Positions 38,615 to 51,721 of a DNA stretch of 64,000 nucleotides are shown here, piece by piece. The notes beneath the pieces are model-generated. The model had not been told where the DNA came from and ran no database searches. It saw only the letters and a list, made by a program, of their open reading frames with translations. The translations under genes were made by a program, and so were the position numbers. Numbering within the stretch: the first letter of the stretch is position 1; the number at the start of each line of letters is the position of its first letter. Source of the stretch: Certhia americana (Eukaryota; Chordata; Aves; Passeriformes; Certhiidae); contig CM031858.1 of assembly GCA_018697195.1 (NCBI GenBank), positions 126,005,221 to 126,069,220 on the forward strand, written 5' to 3'.

Positions 38615-38959
38615 GGAAATCCAGACACCCCTCCTCTTCTCCTTGTGTTTAAATAAAAGCCCAAATAAACAAAACAGCCAAAAGTAAAGCCCAAACTGAA
38701 ACTGGATGGAACCTTGAGAACCTCATTGCGAGTACAGATGCTCACAGGACTTTAGACAAAAACAATAGCTCTGGCCCTGTATTGTGGTGACTCGTGTGTT
38801 TGTGTGTGCTGTTTAAATTTATCCATTAGAAAATAGCTGTGAAACAGTGAAGGAGGCTCCCTCGGAGAGCTGGCTTGCTGCCACATGAGGCATATTTTGT
38901 AGCCCTAAGGGCAGAAAACCCTTATATCCAACTTCTGCTCCTCATATTAAAAAGGCGTA

Positions 38960-39180
38960 AACAAGGCAGCAGGTTGCCTCTTATGACTCTAATTCATTGG
39001 GATGAAGATTAATCAACAGCTGATATTTGCTTGAAGGTGTTTCGTTTTGTTTTGATGATTAATAATGCCACTGGCTGATAGGGAATGAGAAACTGTTACT
39101 TTCCGTGATGGTTATTGAGAGTTCAGGATTGGAGGAGAAACTGTTACTTTTCACTGAGAGCACCTACATGCTAAACAGAG
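38960..39180. promoter_or_regulatory. Candidate regulatory element with a 16-base direct repeat
   Basis: The segment is rich in homeodomain-type ATTA/TAAT cores (TAATTCATT, ATTAATCAAC, GATTAATAATG), nearly free of homopolymers, and lies 2-3 kb downstream of the CpG island. GAGAAACTGTTACTTT occurs twice exactly (39087-39102 and 39135-39150), 48 bases apart. It looks like a promoter-proximal enhancer, but this is inferred from composition only. Confidence 0.2.
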
Positions 39181-42100
39181 GCTGCCCCTGATGTACAGAC
39201 AGGATATTGGTTGTGTAAAAACACAATTTGGAAAGATTTTTCCAGATGACAGGGTGGGTTAGTTTGGGGGTTGGTTTTTTTATGGTTGTTCGGTTTGGTT
39301 TTTTTTTTAACTTCAGAAAGAAATATGCTAATATTATGCTAAAGTTCAAGTGCTGAATGTTCTGTGATGTTCTCTGTTGTTTACTTTATTGTGATGGGAT
39401 TGCTTACTGTATTTTATATAAAGAACATTTAAGGATCCAGAACTGACTATAAAGATATGCCATGTATTCAGATGTGGAAACTAAAGTAAATTACAGGGAA
39501 TATATTTCTTTTTGTCACTGTCATGTAAACAAATATAATTCATAGAATTACAAATGCATTTGGAAATTTGAGGCTTCTAATGCTTATGTTTAAATTCTTG
39601 CAATGTAATAGCTCCTTTAAAGTAGAAAGTGTAAGAAGTTTTTACATCATGCAATTAATCACGTTAAAAATAAATATCTTTATAGAAGCATAACTATTAT
39701 GTATTTACACTGGCTTTTTCCAGTTTTACTGTAATAAAAATATTTTGCACATATTTATGCATGGCTTCTGCTCTGACATGTTAAAATACTTCTGGCAATG
39801 TAGCAGGGTCAGTAAAAATGTGTCATAAAACCAGTAGAGATATTTCCATGATAGATTATGGTGACTTTTCTAAAATAGTTACGATCTGTTGGGTTATTCC
39901 TCCACATTTTAAGAAGACTCATCCTGCTTATTTTTTCATGATTTAATTTAAAAGCAAGACATTAAAAACAAGAGAGATTGAAACTTTATTCTCCACCCCT
40001 TTATTTATTTTCATCCCTCCTTATATTTCAATGAAGTGTTTTCTTTAAATTATGTGCAACTTCCAGTAAGCAAAATATTTTGATACAGCTAAAGCACTGA
40101 AATAAACTAACTAGGCTAGCAGTTTCCAGAATGATCTTTTTGTCCTTTCTTTTATTATTGAAGGTGTGTTGTGTGAGTAATTTTACAGATAATTGCCTAG
40201 TGAAGAGCTAATCCTACTCTCCTAGTCTTATCTTGAAGTCTGAGAGAGTGCATTCTTAAAACTTTCTATTTAGCACCCAGATTTCATCCACAAAGCACCT
40301 GTTGTCTGAGTAGTATGGTAATTAATATACATACATTTCATTTGCAGCAGTCGGAGGTTGTAGGAGTTCATATATATCAAACAGCCTTGGGACCTTAAAA
40401 TAGGAATAAAGGAACCAATTTTGAAAGAGGCTCCTTCTACCCCTGTGCAGTATGTGGGCAGAGTAGGATTTGGGTTGGTGGAACTGGTTTCAGCTTGATG
40501 CTTCTATAGTTATGCTCTGACTAATGTTGAAAGTGTGCTTTAGAAAGCCATAGTTAGTGTCAAAGACAATTGTCCTTTTGTGCTTTTGAGATGAATAAAA
40601 ATTTTGATTACAAATTGCAGTGTTGTTTCTACAAGTGATGATATCATTATATTCCTTATATAGTATAGGATATAGTCATACTGCCCTAGCTCCTGAAAGT
40701 AATGACTGTCTAGACTGAAATGACATCTTCTATTTTTCTTTACATCTGTTTTGGTATTCAGGACAGTATAGGGGTTTAAGATACCTTTATAAAGGTACCT
40801 TCCAAAATCTTTGGAAAGCAGTTTTTCTTTTCTTCTTCCATAACTAACTATTATTATCAGTATTTACTTGCAAATGAAAAAGAACAGGTGAACAGGAATG
40901 AAAAACTGTGTAGCATTCACTGTGCTGATTCATGAATTCATGGGTTTAGCTGCTGTACTGGCCTGAACTGGCAAAGGAAGACAATCTTCTTACATTTTTC
41001 AACATGGGAGAGAGAACTAAAGTGGCCTGTGGAGTCATGAAGTCTGTTTGCTGTGATAGCAGGCTGATCTTCTTATTTTGTTCAGATTCAAAAAACTCTG
41101 GTTTAAATTTAGCTGGGATAGCACTCTCACTGCACCTCTTGAAGGCAGGGCAGATCCTCACTTTTCATGGTTTTAGAAACGTAATTTCTGTCCTAAATTT
41201 ATTTTCAGACAGTTTATTCTCCTTTTTATTTTTTATGCCACTGCTGACCTTAAACAGTAAGGCTCCTTCTTCATGTCTTTGCTCTTCAGAGTATAGTGTA
41301 TTTTTAGAGAGCAATTTCAGCTCCTTTTCCCTCATGATTTCTGGGCTTAACTGGGAGAGGTTCCCAAAGGTGTGGCTGGTGCTGGGAGGGGTTGTTGAGA
41401 CTGGCTCTGCCCAAAATCATGCTGCAGCAGCAACAGGGAAGCTGCATTCAAATCCTCTTCTGCCCAAAATGGTCTGTGCTGCTTTCAGCTGAAAATATGG
41501 CAATCTGATTTCTGGCTCTTACATCAGCCTGAATATTTCCACCTGAAGCCACACACACATGACATGCCTTCGTGGTGAAATGGGGTCTGTGCCCCGTGGA
41601 CCTTCCCTTCACACTGCCTAACCACCCTGAAGTTCTTTGGTTATAGTGCAACAGGAAAGAACTTGAGAATTTCTTCTGTAACACTCTGGTTTTTAAACTC
41701 TCAAGAGTTTTCTACATAATGTCTTAGTATTTTGTATTCATACCAGGGAAGAGAATGTGAATAGGTTTGAGGTGATGCTGTATCACAGACTATCTTTTAT
41801 CAGGAATAAAAGTGTAAGTTTGCTACAATGTTCTTTATAATTTTTACCTTATTAAAGTCTTTGCAGGTTGCTTATACCTTAGCTCTTTAGTCTTCTAAAC
41901 TATTTTCCTATGGCAGTTTGTTTCACTTTTATAATGTAATTTTGCCTATTTTCTTCCTTCCCTGCATTTTGGGTTTTAAGAGATAAAAAGATAAAAAAGC
42001 TTAATAGTGCTTAAAGTGTGGGATTATAAAGACTGATAGGTCTGCCCTCAGATGAATGTTTTAACTTCCCTTGGTCTTAGAGGATGTGGTGCTCTGTCAA

Positions 42101-43450
42101 ATTCTGAAGCCAAATCCTCTACATTTTAAGTACTTACAGAATATCTGAACAAAAACCTAAAGTTGAGTATTTCCTGATGAAAAATTATGTAATCTGTGAC
42201 ACTACATACTTATCCAGTTTGTAGCTCCCTTAAACTCAGACCCAGACTGACAAAAAATCCAAAATGCTGCTTTTAAGTGGTAGATAAAAATACAACATTT
42301 TGACCTTTGTTAAAGTATCAATCCTATTTTATGATCTTAAAAAAATTGCAGGAGTAAAATGGCTTAAAGATTATTGTTTTGCACATACAATTAGAATTTT
42401 TTGTGTTAGAATAATTTGTATGTTTTCCACCAATTCTTTTTCTATTTCAAAGTGACACTCTCATCTCTATAATGTACTTAATCTTTCAAAAGCATTTATA
42501 CCACAGCTCTGGCAGTATTTTCTGAGAAAGTTTATTTTTGTACAATGAAGTGTGATTTTTCATCTCAATGAATCATCTGCCAACAAATTTAAAAAAAAAA
42601 TTATCAAGTAGACCTTCAAATTACTAATTAAGTTTTAGGTTGCTTAGCATGAATAAAATTAACACTTTTTATTGTTGTGGTATTCTGGAATAAAAATATA
42701 GATATGTAGATGAATAGACAAAACCATAGACAGAGTTTTAAAGGTGTTTTTATGTGATAGAGAACTAACAAAAATCTTATGTTGATTTTCTTTTGGGGCT
42801 TAACCAATACTTTTATATACAAAAATAACTAAGAGTTTAACTTTCTTGGTTTTGGATTTATACAGACCTATATTAGCTGCTGCCTCTTGACAAAAGCTAC
42901 AGAGTTAGTAAGTTGTGTCTCTGATACATCACTGTCTCCTGGCTCCTTTCTTGTGTCCTGGCTGGCCTGCCAGGATGTTGGGGCCCAACCATTATGCAGT
43001 CGCATTTCTGTTTCAGGAGCAGTCATTTTTTTTCCTTTGATGCAGTTCCTTCATCGTTATGGTGGTAAGCAGAATCATTTTTATTCTGACTTGACTGGCA
43101 GAGGTTTGAAGAAACAGAGGTGGACTCTTATGAGTGATGACGAACAGTGGGTATGAAGGTGGTGGAATATCAATGACACTCCCCAGCCTCTATTTTTTAT
43201 TTGCACACTCACAAAGTCTTTCTCCAAAAATACCAAAGGTCTGATTAAACTTGGTTTACACCAGTGGTCCTTCCCAGGTGGCCTTCTCCTGATGTCACTG
43301 ATAATTGCCTCTACTGATGTGTGGTCTGAGCAACCAAGTCAGTGTGGAGCTCTGGAAACAGCTCATGCTTTCTATAGTCAATTTTATGGTCCTCTGAGAA
43401 CAGCTTGCAGTCCTTTGGATGGGAAATGGCTTTTAAAAGGCAGTACAGGC

Positions 43451-43475
43451 TATTATTATTATTATTATTATTATT
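43451..43475. repeat. (ATT)n microsatellite
   Basis: Eight perfect tandem TAT/ATT units. Long enough to be polymorphic. Confidence 0.88.
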
Positions 43476-46400
43476 TAAAGAACAAGATATCATAAAGGAT
43501 ACAATGATAACTCTTGGAATTCAGTGATTATTGAATAACTTGGTGAAAGCCAGGTCTCCACCTTCCTACTCTGTCCCATACCAACACCCTTTATTTCAAT
43601 CTGTTCAGTCACATTGTTTGCCTTCTTCAAGGTCCTCCCTTGAGTAAATCATGTGCTTTGTGGCGTTTAGGGTCAACCAAAAGGGGATATCTGTCACAAA
43701 TCAAGTATTAATGAGATTCTTAATCTGACTGAAATGAGGCTACATTTGTTCTATAGGAAAATATCTCATCAGTATAATTCATTCAGTAGAAAGGTATCTG
43801 TGTTTCTGCTCTTAGTTTTGTGTAGAAGGTGAACAGGACCTATTGTCAAAGAGATATGACACATCTTGTTAAATCAGGATAACTTTACAATTTGTAGGTG
43901 GCACTGCACATGTATACCTTGCATGCAGTATTTTTAGGCTGGCTGAAGAATTGGAGTTTCTGTCTCAAAGAATTATATTTGCATAGCGCTGACAATGCTA
44001 GTTTTCCTTTCCGTTTTGTATTATAATGGAGTGCAAAAGCACTAAAACGTTTGCACTTTCCTAAGACGTTCTTTTTCAGGACAATACAAATGAAAGTAAC
44101 AAAGATTGCCTTGTGAATTTTTACACACCAGGCCTGTGCTCTAGGCTTACTCCATGCTAACAGATCTTCTTGTGGGTACAGGGAGTTACAGTAATAACTC
44201 ACTGACTTTTTATGATGAAACACTGTGCTTTTAGTAATTGCAGCAACATGCTTCTGAGCTTGACCTGTAAAGTTACTGTTTATAAAAGAAAAGTCATTCT
44301 ACCTAGTTACAATATTTTATCAAATGAACCTCCACATAATTCACATCAGATTTAAAAATGTGCTGTGCAAACTGTCATGCAGTGTCTATGAAACAGGCCC
44401 CCTGAAGGTATAATTAAAACAAAACTTCCTCTTTGGGTACCTTTAAAAGAGATTACTGTTACTGTTTTCTAAGTAGGACACACACACATACATAAACATG
44501 ATCAGTGCTACCCATTTCTCATCTTTTTTTTGCCACTGATTTCACAGGATAAAACCCAACACTTGAGGTATTGCACAGTAGGTCAGTTTTCTAATGTGCT
44601 CTCTACTGCATAAATTCACATTCACTTTGTTTTCATTTTCCCCAAACTGCAGAAGAAGGATTCAATTAAGTTTTCCTCCTGCCTATACAACTTCCAGTTA
44701 AATGGGAGTTCTGTAAATGATACAGTTACAAGACTATCTCTGAAGAGGTTACCATCTTCTACTTGGGCTTTTGTAGACAATTAACGTACATTATGAATAA
44801 TGGAAAGAGAAACTGCATTTATGCCACTTTTGCTTTACGAGGGTAGTTTATCAGGACATTGATGCTATTTTTAGTGTTTATTATTTTATGAGAAAAGCAT
44901 ACTGGATTACCATTCCTCAGCACGTGCCCTGCTCCACTAGGTAATGTAGAAATAAAGAGGTGCAGAATTAGTCCCTGGTGCTATTAAAATCAGTGATACA
45001 TATGCTGGTCAAAATTTCACGTCAAAACGTTTTTTTTGATAAAGTGATTTGTACAAAAGGCCCCATTCATCTCACTTAACCTTGCTGTTTAAAAAATAGG
45101 TTTTTAGAACTAAGCTAGTCATCATTTCAGCCATCTAAAAGTTAGTCATTGAAGTCTAACACAGTTGCTCAAGGCTTTGTAGTCAAAGGAGATAAATATT
45201 CTCTCCCTGCAGAGGATTACAGATTACATTCCAACAGAGGCATCTGTGGTGGGCTGAGATGAACAGCCTTCCTAAAACACCTTTCCTTTTGTCCTGATGA
45301 GAGAACCTAGATGGCCCATTTTAAATAGATTCCTAACTTTTTGATGGATGAAGTTAAAGGAGATGAATCACATGGTGCCCAACCCTCCATTTCTTCAAAT
45401 CCTAATTTTGCAATGAAATATTTGGTTAAACAATTATTTTTTGCCCAAAAAATCTTCATGACTTTAAGTTTTTACTTGAATTTATTTTCAACTTCTCCAG
45501 CAGTTCTTCTCACAGGAATACAAATGTGTTTCTAAATATTTTGGATCAGTTACAGCCTATGACAAAATACACAGGGACATCTGATGTGACCAAGATTTCA
45601 CATCTTTTTTGTTCACCACTTCACCCAGTTTTTTGACTTTTTATAATGTCATCAACAACCATTAGTCCTTCAATGAATTCTCCTCACAGAGTCCTATTCT
45701 AAAACCCAGGGACTTAAGCTGTTGGGTGCAATCATGGACCTCATTTGAAAACCTTTGAAAATTATTGAAACAGAAGAATTATGTGTGTGGCAATGGAATC
45801 AACTAATTATACATATATATGAATCATTGTATGGTATATATGTGTATAGTTGAAATTAGAAAATTCAGTAGTACATCAAGAGCAGAAGATGTGAATTTGA
45901 AAGTTCTAGATGTCTCTGAAGCTGGATTTTGAAACTACAAAAGCCTTTTTAGTTTGTCAGATGAGGTCATCCAGGCAATGTAGGGGAAATATTTTGATAT
46001 TAATAGCATGCTGCTGATGCCTTCATGTATGTGCTTGTTTTTAAATACTCTAGTAAAACTTGTCTCTTGAATATGTGATAGCTTTTCATTTCCCTGTCTC
46101 AGGAAATTTAGAGAGTACTGGAATTTTATAAGACTGTTAATGTCTGTAAAATCAGTTCTTCAATAAAGTTTGCTTCAGTGCCTTGCTTCAGATCTGGCAA
46201 GTCATTGTGTGTAGCAGGATGCCAAGCAAAGGCCAGTTCGTGACACTGCACAGTATGTTGTGATGTCATCCTCTTTTTCCACAAATTATGAATTCTGCTA
46301 TTTCATTCAATAGATGTTTGGGCTTTCTGTAAGAAATGCTACAAGTAATGAAATATATGAATATAGTGTACCTGTTTCCATCATGGATTTTGTCTCATTC

Positions 46401-47675
46401 TTGGCCTGGCACTAGCTGGGTGCCTGTGCATACATCATTAAACTGCTCACACAGGCCATGTTTTTAACTGACAGCATAGTATGAAACCAAACTAAAGCTG
46501 AATCCAAATTAGAAATGAACCATTTGGTATTATAGGAGTAAGCACAAAACTCAGCATAGTGAGAGTTAATTGCCCAAATACCACGGTATTACTACCATGA
46601 TAAAGTAAGCTGCAGCTGTAAGCTCTAACAGCTATAATATGGTTTGTGCAGACTCAGAAATCTTACAGACTTGTCACAATTGAGAAGGGAAGTTAAAAAA
46701 TTGGAGTTCTCAGCACTTTGAAATAACTGTTTTAAATAAGTGCAGTAGTGTTCTTTGGGTACTATAAACTGTTAGTAGCAGCTACTGTGTCACATTACAC
46801 ACTTTACCACCTCTTGGACTTTGTTCTTCACATTCTATTTATATTTCAAACCTAGGCTTTTGTACTGTCCCTCACAAGTGCATTGTCTGAGCAGTGTTCA
46901 CATAAAACAGATTTACAAGGATAAAACCCTTTGCTGACTTCATGAAGTTTTCACCTCTTTTCCTGCTTTCATTTATGCACCGTAACATTTCCTTTTTCAC
47001 TCTCGCATCTCTGCCCAGAGTTAGGAGCATGGTGTTGTCACAGGAATATAAAGGTCTCATGGCCATAGATTGTCAGAACACAGATAGGCCAAACTGAATT
47101 TCTCAGTGAGAGCAGGGCGTGTAAGCCAAACAAAAATTAAGTGTCTCTCGTCTCTCTCTGCCCACTGCAATGGGTGAGTAGGTAGTCTAGCATCTTGACT
47201 GGGGATCACACATTTGGAGACAGGCTTGTGAAAAGCAAGATTACAAGAAAAATAATTGCAGTTCAGTTTAAGACAAACTATTTCAGGGATGCCACATTTA
47301 CTTATTTATTTCTAATTTCATGTAGAAGTTAACATCATATATAGTATGACATTTTATCTCAGAAATCTAAAATTGGTTTCAGAAATTCATAATACTTAGT
47401 CACAAATATTAAAGAATATTGTAAATACTCATCATAATCAGAACAGGACTGGCTACTTTACACTCTCAGATCTTTGAAGAGCAAAGTCAACCGAGCTATA
47501 GAGGCCTGTGTCACACTGATCTGCATTGACAGACGAAATCATATTTTCAAATGTTGGGTGTGCTTGTTTGAATTTCTGGATCTTTTTTATCTTTTATTTG
47601 TAATTTTTTTTTTATTTCAGACTTGTTGGACCTTTCCTCCTTCTCTGGACCTTTCTCCTGGTGTCAGCACAGCTC

Positions 47676-47770
47676 AGAAGGATGAAAAAAAGAAAACAAT
47701 AGGAGAGGGACGGAAGAGGGAGAAGAGTAGAAAGAGGAGGAGGGACAGAAATTAAAATGGAGAAAAAATA
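47676..47770. repeat. Polypurine-rich tract
   Basis: About 95 bases consisting mostly of A and G in GGAGAGGG, GAAGAGGG and GAGGAGG units with few interrupting pyrimidines. It follows a strong acceptor-like sequence (T9-ATTTCAG ending at 47620), but no exon is proposed. Such tracts can adopt triplex (H-DNA) structure. Confidence 0.6.
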
Positions 47771-48227
47771 CCCAGTGATTCAGCTAAGGCTCCAGAGAAT
47801 GGGGATGTTTTCAATCCCCACTCTTCCTTACCTTCTTCTCTAGTTCAGGCTGTTCTCCCTCTCTACTTCAGCTTTCATTACCACTACACATATTTCACTA
47901 GTTTAATTTTTTTAATGAAACCACAACAATTAAAGTGTTACAAACAAAAAAAAAAATATACCCATTTTCTCACAAAATATGACATGATACAATTCATATA
48001 AGTGGTTCTTGAAGTAGGATTATTTTCCTTCTAGTAGTCTCATGTGTTTGACTATGAACGAATTAAATGGTTTCCTAGCTCAGGAACAAGAAAAAGTTAA
48101 ATTTTTTGTTGCTTTTTTATCCAACTTGAACCCTTTAAATCAGTTTGCACGTGACTATGTGTTTCAGTTTTATTCATGTGGATCCAAAACCAGACTTTAT
48201 ACTGGCCTTTATTTACTTATTTTTTAT

Positions 48228-48269
48228 CTCCCTTTCCTTCAAAGCTTTACTGCCTCCCTTTCCTTCAAA
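48228..48269. repeat. 16-base direct repeat, 26-base period
   Basis: CTCCCTTTCCTTCAAA occurs at 48228-48243 and again at 48254-48269. It is a local tandem duplication with partial divergence of the spacer. Confidence 0.75.
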
Positions 48270-51200
48270 CCTATCCTCTTAGAGGGAGTATAAAACAAAA
48301 ACTATTCCTATTCTTTCACTCAGTTTGAATTTTGAAGTGCATTATCCAGTTTTGTAGTTCAAATGCTCCCACCAGAGTAAAGAATGCTATCTGATATTTT
48401 CCTGCACATTGTGACTGTCAGAAAAGACACAGGGACCCCATGACTAGTGCTGGTCTGGCTCTTGGCTTGGTCCCAGTGCTGTGTCTTTCTTCCCAGCTGG
48501 AAAGTAGGCCACTGTGAAGGTGAAGGACTACAAGGACACTTTGGCTAAGCCTTTCTTAAGTCCTTACAGGTATTTGTTTCCTCTCAGCTGTTCCCACCAG
48601 GAATGCCTTACATCTCACAAGGGAGCTTTGGGAGTGTTACTAGAAAGGGTAGGTTCAGTAACTGGTCTTCCTAAGGAAGTATTTCCTAAATCTAGATCTT
48701 TAATTGGTCCTGTGGCTCCCCTGTACCAACCTGCTTGATACAAAAAAAAAAAAGGCAAAGGTTAGCTACTGAGTCAATACAAAACAAGACCTAGTTCTAA
48801 ATTTGAAGACTTAATTTTTTAAATAGAAAAAACTAAGAATTCCCAAGTGCTTCTTAGGTACTATAATCAATTCCAGAAATTGAGTGGAGAAATGTGTTAG
48901 ATTTCAAAATACTCTGGATGGAATACTGCTTATGACGGATGCTGGTGTCCAGATCCAGAGCAGAACATTCGGGTTCATAAGGCTGAAACAAATTTTATAT
49001 CCTAAAAAAACTTTTGGTAAAAAAACCCTAAATACTATAGGTCAAATGTAAATATGCTATTTAATAAATGAATAAATAAAAATTACATAAACCTGCAAGA
49101 AAACAATTACTTCTTTCAGGGATTTAATGATTAAGAATATGTTTCATTTTATTAACATTTAGGAGAACTTTAAATTTTCTTAAAAGATGCACTACAAATT
49201 TATGCAAGTGACTATTGCCTCATTACTTGACAGGAAACATTAGATTTTGTTACTGTTGAAGTCTGTCTGATGTATTATTTTTACGTGTTTAGAATTTGAT
49301 TATTTGTGCTCAATTTACTTGAGTCACACACTTGACTAGCAAGTTTCTCACATCAATGGGGAAGTCAGAGCCTCTGAACTTGGTATTTCCTGTCTCTGAG
49401 CAGTCTCTGTAAAAGGTGGGAGCCCTTTGGAACAGCTTAGATCCCCCAGAGAACTGTACTGAGAGCTGTGACTGTCCCACAGGACAAAAAGGAGGAATTC
49501 CTCCACGCACCAGGATATGTTTGGCAGAGACCATGTCCATCTCCCTCCTAGAACCAGGAGAGATGCTTTTCTTTCAGTGCTTCTGTTTCCTGGGATTTTT
49601 TCAAGTGAGAGAGCTCATAGAAGTCTTTCCTGGGCCTTCAGAAAGTTATAGTGTGAGGTGAGCTTTTTTGTTTAAAGGCAGGTAGCAGTGGTGCAGGAAA
49701 TCTTCATACCTCTTGGAGATTTAGGCCATGTTTTTCAGCCTCAAGTGTTATTTAAGGCTGGTTAAAGAAGCCTACCTTAACTTTCGGTAACTTCACTGAC
49801 TGTACAAGAGAAGTGATGTAATTTGAAACTTGTCCTCGAGTGCTGTTGAAATGTGGTGTAATTACTGTAGATACAGATGCTTTGGAATTTAGAGTCATTT
49901 GCAGAAGGGAAAAGCCTGACTTTCTTCCTGCTTTGAGTAGATATTCTGGCAACACTGGTGCTGGTGAGCTCATAAGACTGCCCGCAGTAGCAAGATGAAG
50001 GAGCTGTGCAAACAAATCTAAAACAAAAGCTTTGCAAAACACAGGTGATCTGATGATGTCTTTCTCACTGACTCAAATCTTTTGCCTATTCTCAGTCCTA
50101 CCATTCTATCATCTCTGCCACAAATATTGGATATTTTAACTTTAAAGTTTGCATTGTAACACTTATCTTCTCCAGTGTGCAACAAAATAATTTCATATTG
50201 CAATTGCCATTTCACTTCAAGATGTAACCACTGTATAATCCATAATCATCAATTTCTTTTATGAGCAACTCTTTACTATTATATTTTACAGCCTTTCAGT
50301 GCATCAGTAAAATATCTTTATAGAAGTACAGTAATAGAGTTGGCACCTTTGATACTAGGAACTTCCTAATGAAAACTTTAAAAGCTTTGATCCTTTCCTG
50401 AAAGGGTAATGCTACTTACATATGTTTATAAACTGTCTCTTTCAAATTAAGTACTTTGTGACTTCGGGAAAGTGATAAAAAAATGTATCTCTTAGTATTA
50501 GTTGCTTCATGTGACATGTGTGTTTTACAATAAATTGCTTAATTCTCCTGACATTAGACTTCACCACTGAAATTCAAAGAAAGATTTAAAAATAATGATG
50601 CTTGCCTCTCAAGTGCTGCTCACACAGAGCAACAAGCAGTTCTGTCAACATTTGAAAACCAAGAAAATAGTGAAAATTTTGAAAGTCATGAGAATTTTGG
50701 CCATCTCTAGTAAATACAGAGTTAAAGGCCTGAGTTCAGCACCTATGTGAAAGTTTTATTTTGTGTGGAAAGTAGATTACTGCACATGATGGCTTAGACA
50801 GTCATCTGTGTATCTACAGTAATTAGTGTATATGTGGGCAATCTCTGTTTGGCCTGGAAAATAGAATTGCAGTGAAAACAAGGCTGAATGAAGGCTGCCA
50901 CCATCATCAAGAAGGTATTTCACATACAAAAGATACAGGAAAAGATATTTACTTTAAGTAGATATGCAAAGGACAAGGCATACCAGGTACTCTTGAACAT
51001 ATAATGTGTAGCTTTCTATGTGTGACTTGGACAAACTGGGAGTCAGATATTGCTCTCAGGGGCAATTGTACAACACTTTGAATATTAGTCCACTTGGGCT
51101 GTGACACGAGAGAATTCTTTTAACCTGTGGATGTGATTTCTTAAAGATTGTGCACTATATTTTCTCATGGAAGTATCTTTTTTCCCATGTATTTTGAGCA

Positions 51201-51620
51201 GTACAGAACATACCATGATATGTAGAAGGTGCTCCTATGTAGCTATATCCATGGATACTCCTGGTCTTTTAATTAAGCCTGTAAGAACCTTTTTGTTGAA
51301 TTCATTGGAAGCAAGATCAGCCTTCTGTTTTCAATACAGTAGGGATACAGTAGGATTTGTTTCTTAAATGTGGAACAGGGTATTAGTGTAACAGAGTAGA
51401 CACTGGTACCTGGTGAATTCAGGGTTTTTGATAACATTAGAAAAATTTGATTTAATATAGAGTTCAGTGCTGTTTTTCCTATGAAATGAGTTGGTACATA
51501 GCTTTTCTGGTACACTAAAATTAAAAAAGAGCTTATATAGTGGTTTAAAAGCAAAATAGCTCATTCTGTTTCTGGTGGTTGCAAAGAATAAGAAAAGGTT
51601 ATTTTCAGAAGCAGCTAGCA

Positions 51621-51662
51621 GAATACACAGAATAATAGAATTCGTAGAATACTAGAATAATA
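51621..51662 (-). repeat. Possible relic of a CR1 3' tail
   Basis: Repeating AGAATA/TAGAAT units (ACACAGAATAATAGAATTCG and following) resemble the reverse complement of the CR1 tail octamers. What follows does not match a CR1 body, so this may be a simple A+T-rich repeat. Confidence 0.25.
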
Positions 51663-51685
51663 ATGCAATAAATGAGACTGAAGAG

Positions 51686-51721
51686 TTTATAGTTAATTTT
51701 ATAGTTTATTTTATAGTTTAT
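51686..51721. repeat. AT-rich tandem repeat, 12-14 base unit
   Basis: Three consecutive variants of a TTTATAGTTTAT-like unit. It is a small, imperfect minisatellite. Confidence 0.7.

Noticed and set aside
41004..41492. 162-codon plus-strand open frame, the longest real-sequence frame outside the CpG island
   Set aside because: No recognisable domain, low-complexity hydrophobic stretches, and an overlapping minus-strand frame. Single-exon genes of this kind are unlikely here; no promoter or poly-A signal pairs with it.
47474..47755. 93-codon frame with a strongly basic C-terminus
   Set aside because: The Lys/Arg tail is simply the translation of the purine-rich tract.
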